The notes below the pieces were generated by a model. It was given only the letters and a program-made list of their open reading frames with translations. It was not told where the DNA came from and ran no database searches. Below are positions 8,569 to 16,427 of a DNA stretch of 39,098 nt, in pieces. Both the position numbers and the translations under genes were made by a program. How positions within the stretch are numbered: position 1 is the stretch's first letter; every line of letters starts with the position of its first letter. This stretch comes from JAAZMI01 sp050948785 (lineage in GTDB: Bacteria > Bacillota > Dethiobacteria > DTU022 > UBA8154). The stretch is from assembly GCA_050948785.1 (NCBI GenBank), contig JBMNEM010000009.1, positions 1-39,098 on the forward strand, read 5' to 3'.

Positions 8569-8613
8569 CGAATATTTTTGGCCTTAACCGATGCCATAAC
8601 TCCCAAAATTCAA
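8569..8613 (-). pseudogene. Remnant of the first codons of an acyl-CoA ligase gene
   Basis: Read on the minus strand, this begins TTGAATTTTGGGAG after a GGGGGGAT ribosome site. It aligns with the ligase start ATGAATTTTGCGAA and continues through the equivalents of MNFAKYGIVNAKKY before similarity is lost. A one-base insertion produces a stop after about nine codons. It appears to be all that remains of a second gene copy after deletion. Confidence 0.65.
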
Positions 8614-8682
8614 TTTATCCCCCCTTTACATTAGTAATTTGAGCGTCAAACACATGGGTGTAACAATTCTCCATCTTTGGAA

Positions 8683-8711
8683 ATGGTACCCTTGCCCTAA
8701 TTTTGTGACAA
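8683..8711 (-). promoter_or_regulatory. Duplicate of the candidate sigma-A promoter
   Basis: It carries the same TTGTCA-17-TACCAT arrangement as the inner copy. If active it would transcribe through the remnant and the inner copy into the ligase gene, giving a second, longer transcript. Confidence 0.4.
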
Positions 8712-8841
8712 TTTAACTCAGAGATCCCCCCGGGACAAAAACCTGCTTTGGTTTTTTCATGATGAAGTCTAGGCATGCCCGGTTCAATTTTCCCCAATAT
8801 GGCTCGTAGGTTCCAATCTGCTTGAAAGCATATCCGGCGCT

Positions 8842-8871
8842 ATTTCAGCCCGGCTTTTGCCGGGCTGAAAT
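8842..8871 (-). terminator. Terminator-like hairpin after iorB
   Basis: A perfect 13-bp stem (ATTTCAGCCCGGC and its complement) with a TTTT loop begins 13 bp beyond the iorB stop. No U-run follows on the minus strand, so it may act as a rho-assisted terminator or a 3' stabilising hairpin. It marks the end of the operon that starts with the hydroxyacid dehydrogenase. Confidence 0.65.
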
Positions 8872-8883
8872 CTCCCGGCAAAC

Positions 8884-9471
8884 TCAAGCTGCAACAGTTT
8901 CCCTGCCCGCCAGAAATGCTTTTTTATTCAATTCCCGGTACTTAGCCGGAACCAGGCGTTCAACCACACCAAGCCAAGCCTCTATAGTGCCGCCCACCTG
9001 CGTGGAAAGAACGCCCAGGAGGACTACGCCGACCACCGCCGGGTTACCCAAATCCTTGGCGATCTCCATCGCATCAACCCATAATACCCGCTCAGCAGCT
9101 GTCTTGAGCAAGGATTCAACTTCTTCCTCCCGGGGATAGCTGGCTTTACCCAGATTTACCGCTGGCGGAGGAATACGGTAGCGATTAACAATAACCATGG
9201 ATCCTTTTTTGATATATAATGGCCAACGCCCTGCTTCCAGCATTTCAAAACCCACCAGGTAATCAACTTCACCTTGTTCAATTAGCGGGGAATAAACCTT
9301 TTTCCCCCAACGTACATGGCTTTCCACCGTTCCTCCACGCTGCGCCATACCCAGGACTTCGGCTTTTTTAACATCATAACCCAGCTCCAACCCGACTTCT
9401 GTCAATATGTTACTGGCCAGGATAGTACCCTGCCCGCCAACGCCGGCCAAGATAAAATCAATTTTTTTCAC
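8884..9471 (-). CDS. iorB: Indolepyruvate ferredoxin oxidoreductase, beta subunit
   Basis: This gamma-type subunit of a two-subunit 2-oxoacid:ferredoxin oxidoreductase, about 195 residues, starts KKIDFILAGVGGQGTILAS, the family signature. VKKAEVLGMAQRGGTVESHVRWG follows. With IorA it oxidatively decarboxylates arylpyruvates (indolepyruvate, phenylpyruvate, hydroxyphenylpyruvate) to aryl-acetyl-CoA, reducing ferredoxin. I prefer the GTG start at 9471, with AGGAG ten bases upstream and a length typical of homologues. An in-frame ATG at 9507 has a poor ribosome site. It follows iorA almost directly. Specificity for aromatic oxoacids is inferred from the family and not proved by residues seen here. 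Confidence 0.9.
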   Translation of the reverse strand: MKKIDFILAGVGGQGTILASNILTEVGLELGYDVKKAEVLGMAQRGGTVESHVRWGKKVYSPLIEQGEVDYLVGFEMLEAGRWPLYIKKGSMVIVNRYRIPPPAVNLGKASYPREEEVESLLKTAAERVLWVDAMEIAKDLGNPAVVGVVLLGVLSTQVGGTIEAWLGVVERLVPAKYRELNKKAFLAGRETVAA

Positions 9472-9510
9472 TCTGCCCAGTCTCCTCTCCACCTGGATTT
9501 TGATCATCTT

Positions 9511-11282
9511 TTATTTCCGGATAATCGCTCCTGCAGGACAAACCTGTATGCAAATTCCACAACCATTACACAATAAGGGATCAATGCTCACATGGTCCTC
9601 TTCCTGCATAAGAGGTGAACAACCCAGCTCCAGACAGGTGCCGCAATCGACACATTCTTCCGGCTCCACCATCGGAGGCTTACTTTTCTCCCTTGTGTGG
9701 AGGACACACGGTCGTGCAGAAATAATTACCGAAGGCTGTTCACTTTCCAGATGCTCTTCCAGTACTTGAGCCAAATTTTTCATATCGTAAGGATCACATA
9801 TGTCAACTTTTTCATAACCAATACTGCGTACCAGCTCTTCCAATTTCACCGCCTTGGTCTGCTGCCTTTGCAAAGTGATCCCCGTTCCCGGATGCTGCTG
9901 GTGGCCGGTCATGGCTGTAACACTGTTATCGGTGATTATTGTTGTTACGGAGCTGTTATTGTAAAGAACATTGATCAAGGGATGGATACCAGCATGGAAA
10001 AAAGTGGAATCACCAATAACAGCTACCACACGATCTTGGACACCTGCCTTCGCTACACCATGCGCCACACCGATACTTGCTCCCATACACCCGCAGGTAT
10101 GCAGGGCACTGAGAGGAGGCGCGGCACCCAAAGTATAACACCCGATATCACCAAGTACCACCACTCCGGCTTCCCGGAGAACGTGGAACAGAGCCCCGAT
10201 GCCCACAGCCGGGACAGAGCATGGGGGGGCGAATAGGCAGATCGGCTAAAGCAGAAGTAGTCGTCGCTGCCACTTCGGCTTCGGCCTGGACGGTTTCTTC
10301 TTCCAGAAGACCGGCCTTTACTGCGCACCGGCGGATCAGGCCCGGGCTTAATTCACCAATCACCGGAAAGACATCTTTACCCCGAACTTCAATACCCATC
10401 AGACGGATTTGTTCTTCAAAAAAGGGGTCGAGCTCCTCAACCACGAGAATTGTTTGAACTCTGGAGGCCAATTCACGTATCAGTTTCTCCGGCAAGGGAT
10501 AGACCATGCCCAGTTTAAGAAATGTCGCTTTGGGAAAAACTTCCCGGGCGTATTGATAGGCTGCGCCGGCAGCAATAATCCCCAGCGAATTTTCCCCCGG
10601 TTCGATACGGTTAATCGGTAGTGTCTCGGCGTACTCGGCCAACTTTTTAAGCCTTTCTTCGATTACCGGATGGCGCAGCCGGGCGTTAGCAGGTACCATC
10701 ACATATTTACGAATATTACGGTCATAAAGGGGCGGCTCATCCGGAAGGGGCGGGGGCCCTTCTGCAGACATTTCCACCGGCGAAGAAGAGTGTGATAAGC
10801 GGGTCACGGAACGCAACATCACCGGAGTATCAAAGGCCTCGCTCATTTCCAGGGCAATACCCACAAATTGCTTAGCCTCCTCACTATCGGCAGGGCTCCA
10901 ACATGGGAAGTTTGGCAAACCTGGCATAATTGCGGTTATCCTGTTCATTTTGGGAGCTGTGCATGCTGGGGTCATCAGCAGTTACAATCACCAGGCCACC
11001 TTTTAAACCGGTATAAACAGCATAAAAAAGGGAGTCCGCCGCGACATTTACACCGACATGCTTCATGGCAACCAACGCTCTTGTTCCTGCATAGGCAGCC
11101 CCTATACCCACGTCCAAAGCCACTTTTTCATTGGGAGCCCACTCCGCAAAAACACCGGGATATCCAGCAAAGTTTTCCATAATCTCCGTACTCGGCGTGC
11201 CCGGATAGGCCGCGCCAACCCGTACCCCGCCCAGATAAGCGCCATAGGCGATGGCTTCGTTACCGGTCATTAACTTTTTCAA
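9511..11282 (-). pseudogene. iorA: Indolepyruvate ferredoxin oxidoreductase, alpha subunit, two frameshifts
   Basis: The reading frame is broken twice. Segment 1 (GNEAIAYGAYLGGV, AAYPGTPSTEI) runs to MLEP and goes out of frame at CCC 10893-10895; removing one C restores EPADSEEAKQF. Segment 2 ends in MLCPGCGHR, and removing one G from GGGG at 10194-10197 restores HRALFHVLREAG. Segment 3 holds the thiamine-diphosphate domain (GDIGCYTLG, CMGASIGVAHG) and a C-terminal two-[4Fe-4S] ferredoxin domain (CVDCGTCLELGCSPL, CNGCGICIQVCPAGAI). The corrected product would be 589 residues, the normal length, with all domains intact. Both lesions are single extra bases in short homopolymers, so sequencing error is as likely as genuine decay. 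The start is probably the TTG at 11282 with AAGGAAGGGGG upstream; another TTG at 11324 is in frame. Confidence 0.85.
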
Positions 11283-11326
11283 TGCAATTCCCCCTTCCTT
11301 TTTTGACTCTACTGCCTCGCTCAACG

Positions 11327-12529
11327 TTACCCTGACTTCAACTGCTCAAAAAAAGGTTCCAGTTTACCCAATACCTGTTCCTCGGAAAAAAAGCGCACAT
11401 CAGACATATCCGCTTCAAATACCACCCCAGGAAGCCCTGTTTTCTCCGCGATAATATTGCGCTTATCATACAAGCCAAAACCGGTTGCTTTACAACTACG
11501 GTTGGAGAAGAAAACAAACCCATCACAGCCGTATTTCTCGATAAAATTCAATTTTAGCTGCACCCGGTAATCAAAACCACGGTTAACAAACGCTTCCAGA
11601 TAGTTTTCTGCCAAACTCTCCAGAGGGCGCTCAAGATCGAAAGAGTAAGCCCAGGAATGAGTGTACTGCGAAACAGCGACAAGAGAATGATGTGCAGCAA
11701 ATAGGTCAGAAAACCAGCGCAGCCGTGGCCAGAGAGGAATATGATCAAAATATATTTTATAGCGCTCCTCCGGTATGGCCTGAATGCCTTTTTTGATCCT
11801 CTCGTCAACCTCTTCCTTCAGCGTCTGATAATAGGTCACAGCCTCCGGTGTTCCCCGCCAGGTCACGATCGGAGCCATGTGAAAACAGGCATCAAAAAAG
11901 CCAAAAGGAGCCGGTTTGAGAGCAGCGGTATCCAGCACCTCATTCCAAAGACGGCAGGCCTCGTTGGAAAGGCGTAAAACCTCCCTGAAACGGTCATAAT
12001 CAAAGGGCTCGCCCGTAATCTCTTCGATGGAATATATTATTTCCTTGAGCTGCCGCATAAAATAGCTCCTGCAAACTTCCTCGGGCTCATTTCCGATCAG
12101 GGGGGAATCCAAAAGGAAGTAGGGAGCACGATAAAAGCGGCTGGCCACTTCAAACCACTTTGGCAGGCTTCCGCACTGGGTATTACAGCAGAATAGCAAA
12201 TCCGGTTTCACGATTTCCCCGACCAAGTGTTCATCAGCATAAGCATCCCCGATACCACAACGGGCATAACCGCATAAATCATGGGAATAACCCCGGGCTT
12301 CAGCCACCAGAGACAGTTTGTCAGCAATCTTGCGGGCTGCAGCCACAGCTCCGAAATTTTCCGGATAATAAGGAAAAAGTCCGGCCGCATAGATAATCTC
12401 CACGGGGAAAATAGCTGTAACCCAGGCCACCGGAATACCCTTCTCTTTAGAACGTATTCCTTTCTCATAATACTTGGCCATCAGCTCTTTCATTAGTCCG
12501 GCAGTTTTAAACTGCTTTTTTTCAGACAT
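11327..12529 (-). CDS. 2-hydroxyacyl-CoA dehydratase-like subunit (COG1775), larger
   Basis: The 400-residue protein belongs to the HgdA/HgdB - FldB/FldC - BcrB/BcrC family. Subunits of this family hold a [4Fe-4S] cluster and carry out radical dehydration of (R)-2-hydroxyacyl-CoA or aryl-CoA reduction. Candidate cluster ligands are C86 or C91 (DLCGYARCG), C114/C115/C119 (FCCNTQCG) and C346 (SNRSCKATGFG), matching the family's three-cysteine layout. I start it at MSEKKQ because GGAGGTG sits seven bases upstream; this overlaps the preceding gene's end by 8 bp, indicating translational coupling. It is followed directly by iorA. No ASKHA-type activator (HgdC/FldI) is in the window, so it must be elsewhere if the enzyme is active. 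The substrate is unknown. Confidence 0.85.
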   Translation of the reverse strand: MSEKKQFKTAGLMKELMAKYYEKGIRSKEKGIPVAWVTAIFPVEIIYAAGLFPYYPENFGAVAAARKIADKLSLVAEARGYSHDLCGYARCGIGDAYADEHLVGEIVKPDLLFCCNTQCGSLPKWFEVASRFYRAPYFLLDSPLIGNEPEEVCRSYFMRQLKEIIYSIEEITGEPFDYDRFREVLRLSNEACRLWNEVLDTAALKPAPFGFFDACFHMAPIVTWRGTPEAVTYYQTLKEEVDERIKKGIQAIPEERYKIYFDHIPLWPRLRWFSDLFAAHHSLVAVSQYTHSWAYSFDLERPLESLAENYLEAFVNRGFDYRVQLKLNFIEKYGCDGFVFFSNRSCKATGFGLYDKRNIIAEKTGLPGVVFEADMSDVRFFSEEQVLGKLEPFFEQLKSG

Positions 12530-13664
12530 TATTTTCACCTCCGACCATTTCTATAAAAGCCTGCACCCTGGTACGTACCTGACCGGAAAGAGTGCTGCCA
12601 AATTCGGTTTCAATGCGCATTGCCGGAATACCGGCTCTTTCAAAAGCCTGCATGTTGTCATAATAATCATAATTCTCAGGTTCACAGTGCTTCAGGTGCA
12701 GGAAAATAATGCCGTGAATTTTTTTCTCCTGAGCTTCTTTTACCAGGAAATGCCTTCTTGGATTATGTAGAAGATCGTAACTGGCAGAAGGAATCCGCTT
12801 TAGTTGCCGGTCAGCAAGAGCTTCCAGAGGATCACCCGACTCCTGGACACCGGCCTCAATATAGCGAAAACCATTTTGGAGATCATCACCGACCACTACT
12901 ACACCGCTTTCATCCATCAAATCCAAAATCTCCAGAGGTTCGAGCAGTGTCCCGGAGATGAAAAGGCGGATTTTGTCGCCTGGCAAAACCTCTTCCAACA
13001 TCAGGGCACTGACCAGCTTATGTAGCAGCCAGTTTAATTCTTCCCTGGGTATCAGCATGGAAGCTTTTATAATCGTATATAACTCTTTATTGCTAATCGC
13101 CGCAGGATTTTTATCATGCAGAGTAAAAAGACCGCTCAACAGGCGCCTGTTACTGTTATATAGTGCAATACTTTCTTTTATTTTTTCTGCCGCAATTTTC
13201 GTGCCGGAAAATTTTTCGAGTTCTTCTTTCAGCCGCGTCAACTCATAAATTAAAAAGTCACGGGCACTGGGGCGGTCAACCTGCCGCGGCAAGCGATATT
13301 CCTGTAAGAATGGAAGTGGATGGGCATGTTGCCATATACCCGATATTGTCCGGGTTGTATCACAGTTCTGGGGTATAATCAGCCCGTCAAGAAAATCCAG
13401 TTTTCCTTCCAGGGCCAGGGCCAGGCTGCTTCTTATAAAAGAACAGGCCCAAGTCTGCAGATGGGCATCGGCAAAGTCCAGCCGGGCATGGCCACCGCTG
13501 ATTCCATAAGGGAAAAAACCGGCAGCGTGAATGAGTTCCTCCGGCACATCTGTTAGAAGAAAGCCGATGGCCCTCCCTCCCCCTTGCTCCTTCCATTGTC
13601 TAACCTTCCAGTCAGGATTTTCAGCGGTCTTTTGCAAAACATCGATTATTTCTGCTTTGCGCAC
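12522..13664 (-). CDS. 2-hydroxyacyl-CoA dehydratase-like subunit (COG1775), smaller
   Basis: This 380-residue partner subunit is of the same family as its downstream neighbour but only distantly similar in sequence, as is normal for the two subunits of one heterodimer. Candidate cluster ligands are C74 (TWACSF), C101 (PQNCDTT) and C327 (HLKHCEPENYDY), the classic three positions. The protein opens with an HgdB-type region (AIGFLLTDVPEELIHAAGFFP). I choose the GTG start at 13664 because AAAGGAGAG precedes it; an ATG at 13715 would add 17 residues that look like leader. The hydroxyacid dehydrogenase lies 83 bp upstream. Together with it the pair would form a reductive 2-oxoacid to enoyl-CoA branch, provided a CoA-transferase or ligase supplies the CoA ester. 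Confidence 0.84.
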   Translation of the reverse strand: MRKAEIIDVLQKTAENPDWKVRQWKEQGGGRAIGFLLTDVPEELIHAAGFFPYGISGGHARLDFADAHLQTWACSFIRSSLALALEGKLDFLDGLIIPQNCDTTRTISGIWQHAHPLPFLQEYRLPRQVDRPSARDFLIYELTRLKEELEKFSGTKIAAEKIKESIALYNSNRRLLSGLFTLHDKNPAAISNKELYTIIKASMLIPREELNWLLHKLVSALMLEEVLPGDKIRLFISGTLLEPLEILDLMDESGVVVVGDDLQNGFRYIEAGVQESGDPLEALADRQLKRIPSASYDLLHNPRRHFLVKEAQEKKIHGIIFLHLKHCEPENYDYYDNMQAFERAGIPAMRIETEFGSTLSGQVRTRVQAFIEMVGGENNV

Positions 13665-13747
13665 ACCTCTCTCTCCTTTCATGAAAGCACAGCTATTTTT
13701 TACTTTTGCCAGCATGCTCTTTTAAAATTAACAGATAAATTTTCTCC

Positions 13748-14752
13748 CTAACTCCGATCAGACTCAAACCCTGGAGCTACGTTAATTAATGGTTCACCCC
13801 TTAAGTAGCGGTTAATATTCTCAATAAACATACCACCAAACCTATGGGCATACATATCGGTCCAGCTGGAAATGTGCGGGGTAATCAAAATGTTTTCAAT
13901 ATCCCAAAGCTCATCCTCCGGTGGCAAATAAGAAGGCAACGGTTTTTTAATCCACTGGGTATCGTTAGCCGCACCGGCAATCCATCCTTCATTTAAAGCT
14001 TTAATCAACGCTTCTTTAATGATTAGTGAGCCACGGGCACAATTGATCAAGTAGGCATTTTTCTTCATAAGTTTAAAGCGTTTTTCATTCATCAACCCCA
14101 GGGTTTCAGGAGTTTCCGGACAAGAAAGTACCACAAAATCACTTTGTTCGATTACCTCGTCAACATGGCTGTTAAGATACATAGCATCAACAAAAGGAAT
14201 ATTCATGATCCGGATATCTGTTCCAATGACACGCATATCAAATGCTTTGGCCCTTTTAGCTATCTCCCGTCCAATACCGCCGAGACCGATAATTCCCAGG
14301 GTCTTACCGTAGAGCTCTTCCCCACAAATTCGCAAAAATTTTTTACCTTTTTGGTTATCCCAGATCCGGTTATATTTTTTAGCCAAATTCAACATCAGTC
14401 CGATCGTAAACTCTGCTACCGGTATGCCCGAACCTCCGGGCAAATGTAATAACGGAACAGTCTTGGGAAGTTTGCCCCACTTCTCCCAATGATCGTACCC
14501 GGCACTAAAAGTCATGACCCACTGCAGATCTTTCATTTCAGGAACTCTTTCCACGATCATGCCACTGCCAATAATGTGTGTATCCAAATACTCGTCGGGA
14601 ATCGCTGCCCCATCCTGGGAGAGACGGATACGAATTTCACCGCTGGCAACTTTATCAGGGAAGTGTTCCTTAATTAACTGTTCGTACTCCTCCGGAACAC
14701 CCAGTCCGGGTTGTAACACTACGAGAATATTTAAAGGATTAAAAGCCGCCAT
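13748..14752 (-). CDS. D-isomer-specific 2-hydroxyacid dehydrogenase
   Basis: The 334-residue NAD(P)-dependent enzyme reduces a 2-oxoacid to the (R)-2-hydroxyacid or the reverse. The nucleotide-binding motif is LGIIGLGGIGREIAKRAKAF. The catalytic Arg is in LINCARGSLI, the Glu in LPPEDELWDIENILIT, and the His in PHISSWTD, so the triad is complete. The start is set at MAAFNPLN because GGAGGTG lies nine bases upstream; a longer frame to 14821 looks non-coding. It is the first gene of the operon with the two dehydratase-like subunits and iorAB. That makes it a good candidate for producing the hydroxyacid that the dehydratase would use, as in phenyllactate or 2-hydroxyisocaproate pathways. Its exact oxoacid is not readable from the sequence. 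Confidence 0.9.
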   Translation of the reverse strand: MAAFNPLNILVVLQPGLGVPEEYEQLIKEHFPDKVASGEIRIRLSQDGAAIPDEYLDTHIIGSGMIVERVPEMKDLQWVMTFSAGYDHWEKWGKLPKTVPLLHLPGGSGIPVAEFTIGLMLNLAKKYNRIWDNQKGKKFLRICGEELYGKTLGIIGLGGIGREIAKRAKAFDMRVIGTDIRIMNIPFVDAMYLNSHVDEVIEQSDFVVLSCPETPETLGLMNEKRFKLMKKNAYLINCARGSLIIKEALIKALNEGWIAGAANDTQWIKKPLPSYLPPEDELWDIENILITPHISSWTDMYAHRFGGMFIENINRYLRGEPLINVAPGFESDRS

Positions 14753-15254
14753 AACCAAAAACACCTCCATAATTTTGGTCTTTAAACCTTCATCAAAAAG
14801 CACTCTCCCGGGTGTTATCAAGATTCAGTCTGAAAGCCCGGGACCCTCGGACAAAAACATTTTGAACCAAACATTCCCGTAGCCAACATCCTTGTTTTTA
14901 ACGACGAACCCGCTTCCTCTTAGCCGTGGGCAGAAGATTCACCCATCACAAAAGATTGATACCCTTTAGTCTACATTAAATAATCAGACACTTCTGCTTA
15001 CAAGTATCTCTTTACTTTTCCGAACAGCACCACCCTTAGAATCATGTTGGTATTTACTGGACATTAAATATATTCCACATCATGGGTTATTTTTCCTGCC
15101 ATTTTTGAATTTTTTTCAAAATTTTTTTAATATTTAAACCAGGTTTACTTTTTGCATAAGGGTGATAAGTCTAAAGAAAATGACTACACTAAAAATAGTA
15201 TATGTTTATTTTCATCTTGTTGCCCTTCAAGAAGGCATAGAAAAGGCATTCCCG
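14753..15254. other. Non-coding region upstream of the hydroxyacid dehydrogenase
   Basis: This stretch of about 500 bp has no credible ORF. The half next to the gene is moderately GC-rich and could form a structured 5' leader; it matches no riboswitch class I can recall. The distal half (15060-15240) is AT-rich. Confidence 0.5.
14975..15003 (-). promoter_or_regulatory. Candidate sigma-A promoter for the dehydrogenase/dehydratase/iorAB operon
   Basis: On the minus strand TTGTAA and TTTAAT are separated by exactly 17 bases. Transcription from here would give a leader of about 215 nt before the dehydrogenase start, longer than needed for translation alone. Confidence 0.4.
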
Positions 15255-15298
15255 CAAAAAAATTAAAGCACGGGGATGCCTGAATAGTCCCCATGCTT
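15255..15298 (-). terminator. Rho-independent terminator after the amidohydrolase
   Basis: An 11-bp stem (AAGCATGGGGA paired with TCCCCGTGCTT, one G-U) with an 11-nt loop is followed on the minus strand by AATTTTTTTG. It lies 54 bp downstream of the amidohydrolase stop and ends that transcript. Confidence 0.88.
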
Positions 15299-15351
15299 CC
15301 ATAATTTATACTTTAATTTTGCCAAACTGGCCAAACTGTCTGATTAGCTTA

Positions 15352-16185
15352 CTAATAAGATATATTTAAAAGCCTTGCGGCATTGCCGCCTAAAATTTTG
15401 TCAATGGCCTCCTTGGTTAAAGGCAGCTGTTTTATGGCCTCAATGTTTTTCTTTATACTGGGTACCCCCGGCCAGTCGGACCCAAAAATAACTTTATCTG
15501 TAATTTTATCTATTTCCGGGAAATACTTCATTAGATTTTGTGGTGGCAGCCCCGCTATCTCTACATATATATTCGGGTGGAGACGTGCCAAAAACAAAGC
15601 CCTATCATACCAAAAGCCTCTCCCACCGTGCACCAGGACAATATTCATTTGGGGAAAATCAATCGCAACGTCATCAAAATAAAGAGGATCCCCGTATTTT
15701 AACCTGGTACCATGGAAAATTGATGATCCGGTATGAAACAACACCGGTATCTGCAATTCCTGGGCACAAGCATAAAGAGGATATAAAAGAGGTTCATTAG
15801 GATAGAAAAATTGATAGGTAGGGAGCATTTTTAAGCCGCGAAAACCTGCTTCCACCAGACGCTGAAGCTCCCGCTCCATATTAACGGTAAGGTAGGGATT
15901 AATATTGGCAATCGGTATCAGCGATTCCTGTCCTGCACAAAATTGCAGAACACTTTCGTTAGAACAAATTCCTGTAATCGGTGGACATAGCTCTGCAAAA
16001 ATTAACCCATAGTCAACCGAATTTGTACGGAGATATTTGACAAAATTATTTGGATCACACATTTCCTGATAAAATTCCTGCCAGTTTTCCCCACCGTGAA
16101 AACTTTTGACCCAGTCCAAAGCACCCTGCGTGTGTTTTTCGTAATGCAGCAGATGAATATGAGAATCAATGATCGGAACACTCAT
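15352..16185 (-). CDS. TIM-barrel amidohydrolase (amidohydrolase_2/ACMSD-like)
   Basis: The 277-residue metal-dependent hydrolase or decarboxylase of COG2159 starts with IIDSHIHLLHY, whose HxH binds the metal. A middle His lies in PVLFHTGSS, another in IVLVHGGRG, and the metal-binding Asp in VIFGSDWPGVP, so the active site is complete. Members hydrolyse lactones or cyclic amides or decarboxylate aromatic acids such as aminocarboxymuconate semialdehyde. I choose the ATG at 16185, with AAGGGGAT six to seven bases upstream, over the longer frame reaching 16227. It is a single-gene transcription unit with its own promoter candidate and terminator. Its position beside the CoA/aryl-oxoacid cluster hints at a catabolic role, but nothing fixes the substrate. 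Confidence 0.87.
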   Translation of the reverse strand: MSVPIIDSHIHLLHYEKHTQGALDWVKSFHGGENWQEFYQEMCDPNNFVKYLRTNSVDYGLIFAELCPPITGICSNESVLQFCAGQESLIPIANINPYLTVNMERELQRLVEAGFRGLKMLPTYQFFYPNEPLLYPLYACAQELQIPVLFHTGSSIFHGTRLKYGDPLYFDDVAIDFPQMNIVLVHGGRGFWYDRALFLARLHPNIYVEIAGLPPQNLMKYFPEIDKITDKVIFGSDWPGVPSIKKNIEAIKQLPLTKEAIDKILGGNAARLLNISY

Positions 16186-16365
16186 TAAATAATCCCCTTT
16201 ATCTGTTAAACTCAACCCGTGAAGCAAAAATACCCATAGTTGGTTGAAAACCCCCTTATTGTATCATAATCAAAGCAACTCTGAGAAGCAACGCCCATTT
16301 TGCGATGTAAATTCACCTCTGGCTTAGTCCTTACGCCTTAGGCCACCGTTCCTTTATCTTCCTTT

Positions 16366-16394
16366 TCTTTACTGTATGGAACATTTTTTATCAA
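16366..16394 (-). promoter_or_regulatory. Candidate sigma-A promoter for the amidohydrolase
   Basis: Minus-strand TTGATA and TAAAGA hexamers are separated by 17 bases. They lie about 175 bp upstream of the amidohydrolase start and just beyond the fapA stop. A TGTTCC hexamer occurs twice around it (16376-16383 and 16408-16414). Confidence 0.4.
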
Positions 16395-16427
16395 TAGTTT
16401 GATATTTGGAACATGCCTTTTTTACAA

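Larger units (their letters stand above)
8569..8791 (-). repeat. Direct repeat copy 2
   Basis: This is the outer copy of the ligase upstream segment. Positions 8681-8764 equal 8381-8464 exactly. Outside the core the match drops: 8640-8680 has scattered substitutions, and a short insertion/deletion separates the copies near 8465-8490 and 8765-8775. The 8462-8568 spacer between the copies shows no coding potential. Confidence 0.9.

Noticed and set aside
8615..8797. 60-codon minus-strand frame overlapping repeat copy 2
   Set aside because: The frame is open in the repeat core, but the start is not shared by copy 1 and the ends differ, so it is probably a by-product of the repeat.
11327..13664. 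The COG1775 pair as a class I benzoyl-CoA reductase (BcrB/BcrC)
   Set aside because: There are no BcrA/BcrD-type subunits, no ring-hydrolase or dienoyl-CoA hydratase genes nearby, and the neighbours point to 2-oxoacid/2-hydroxyacid chemistry.
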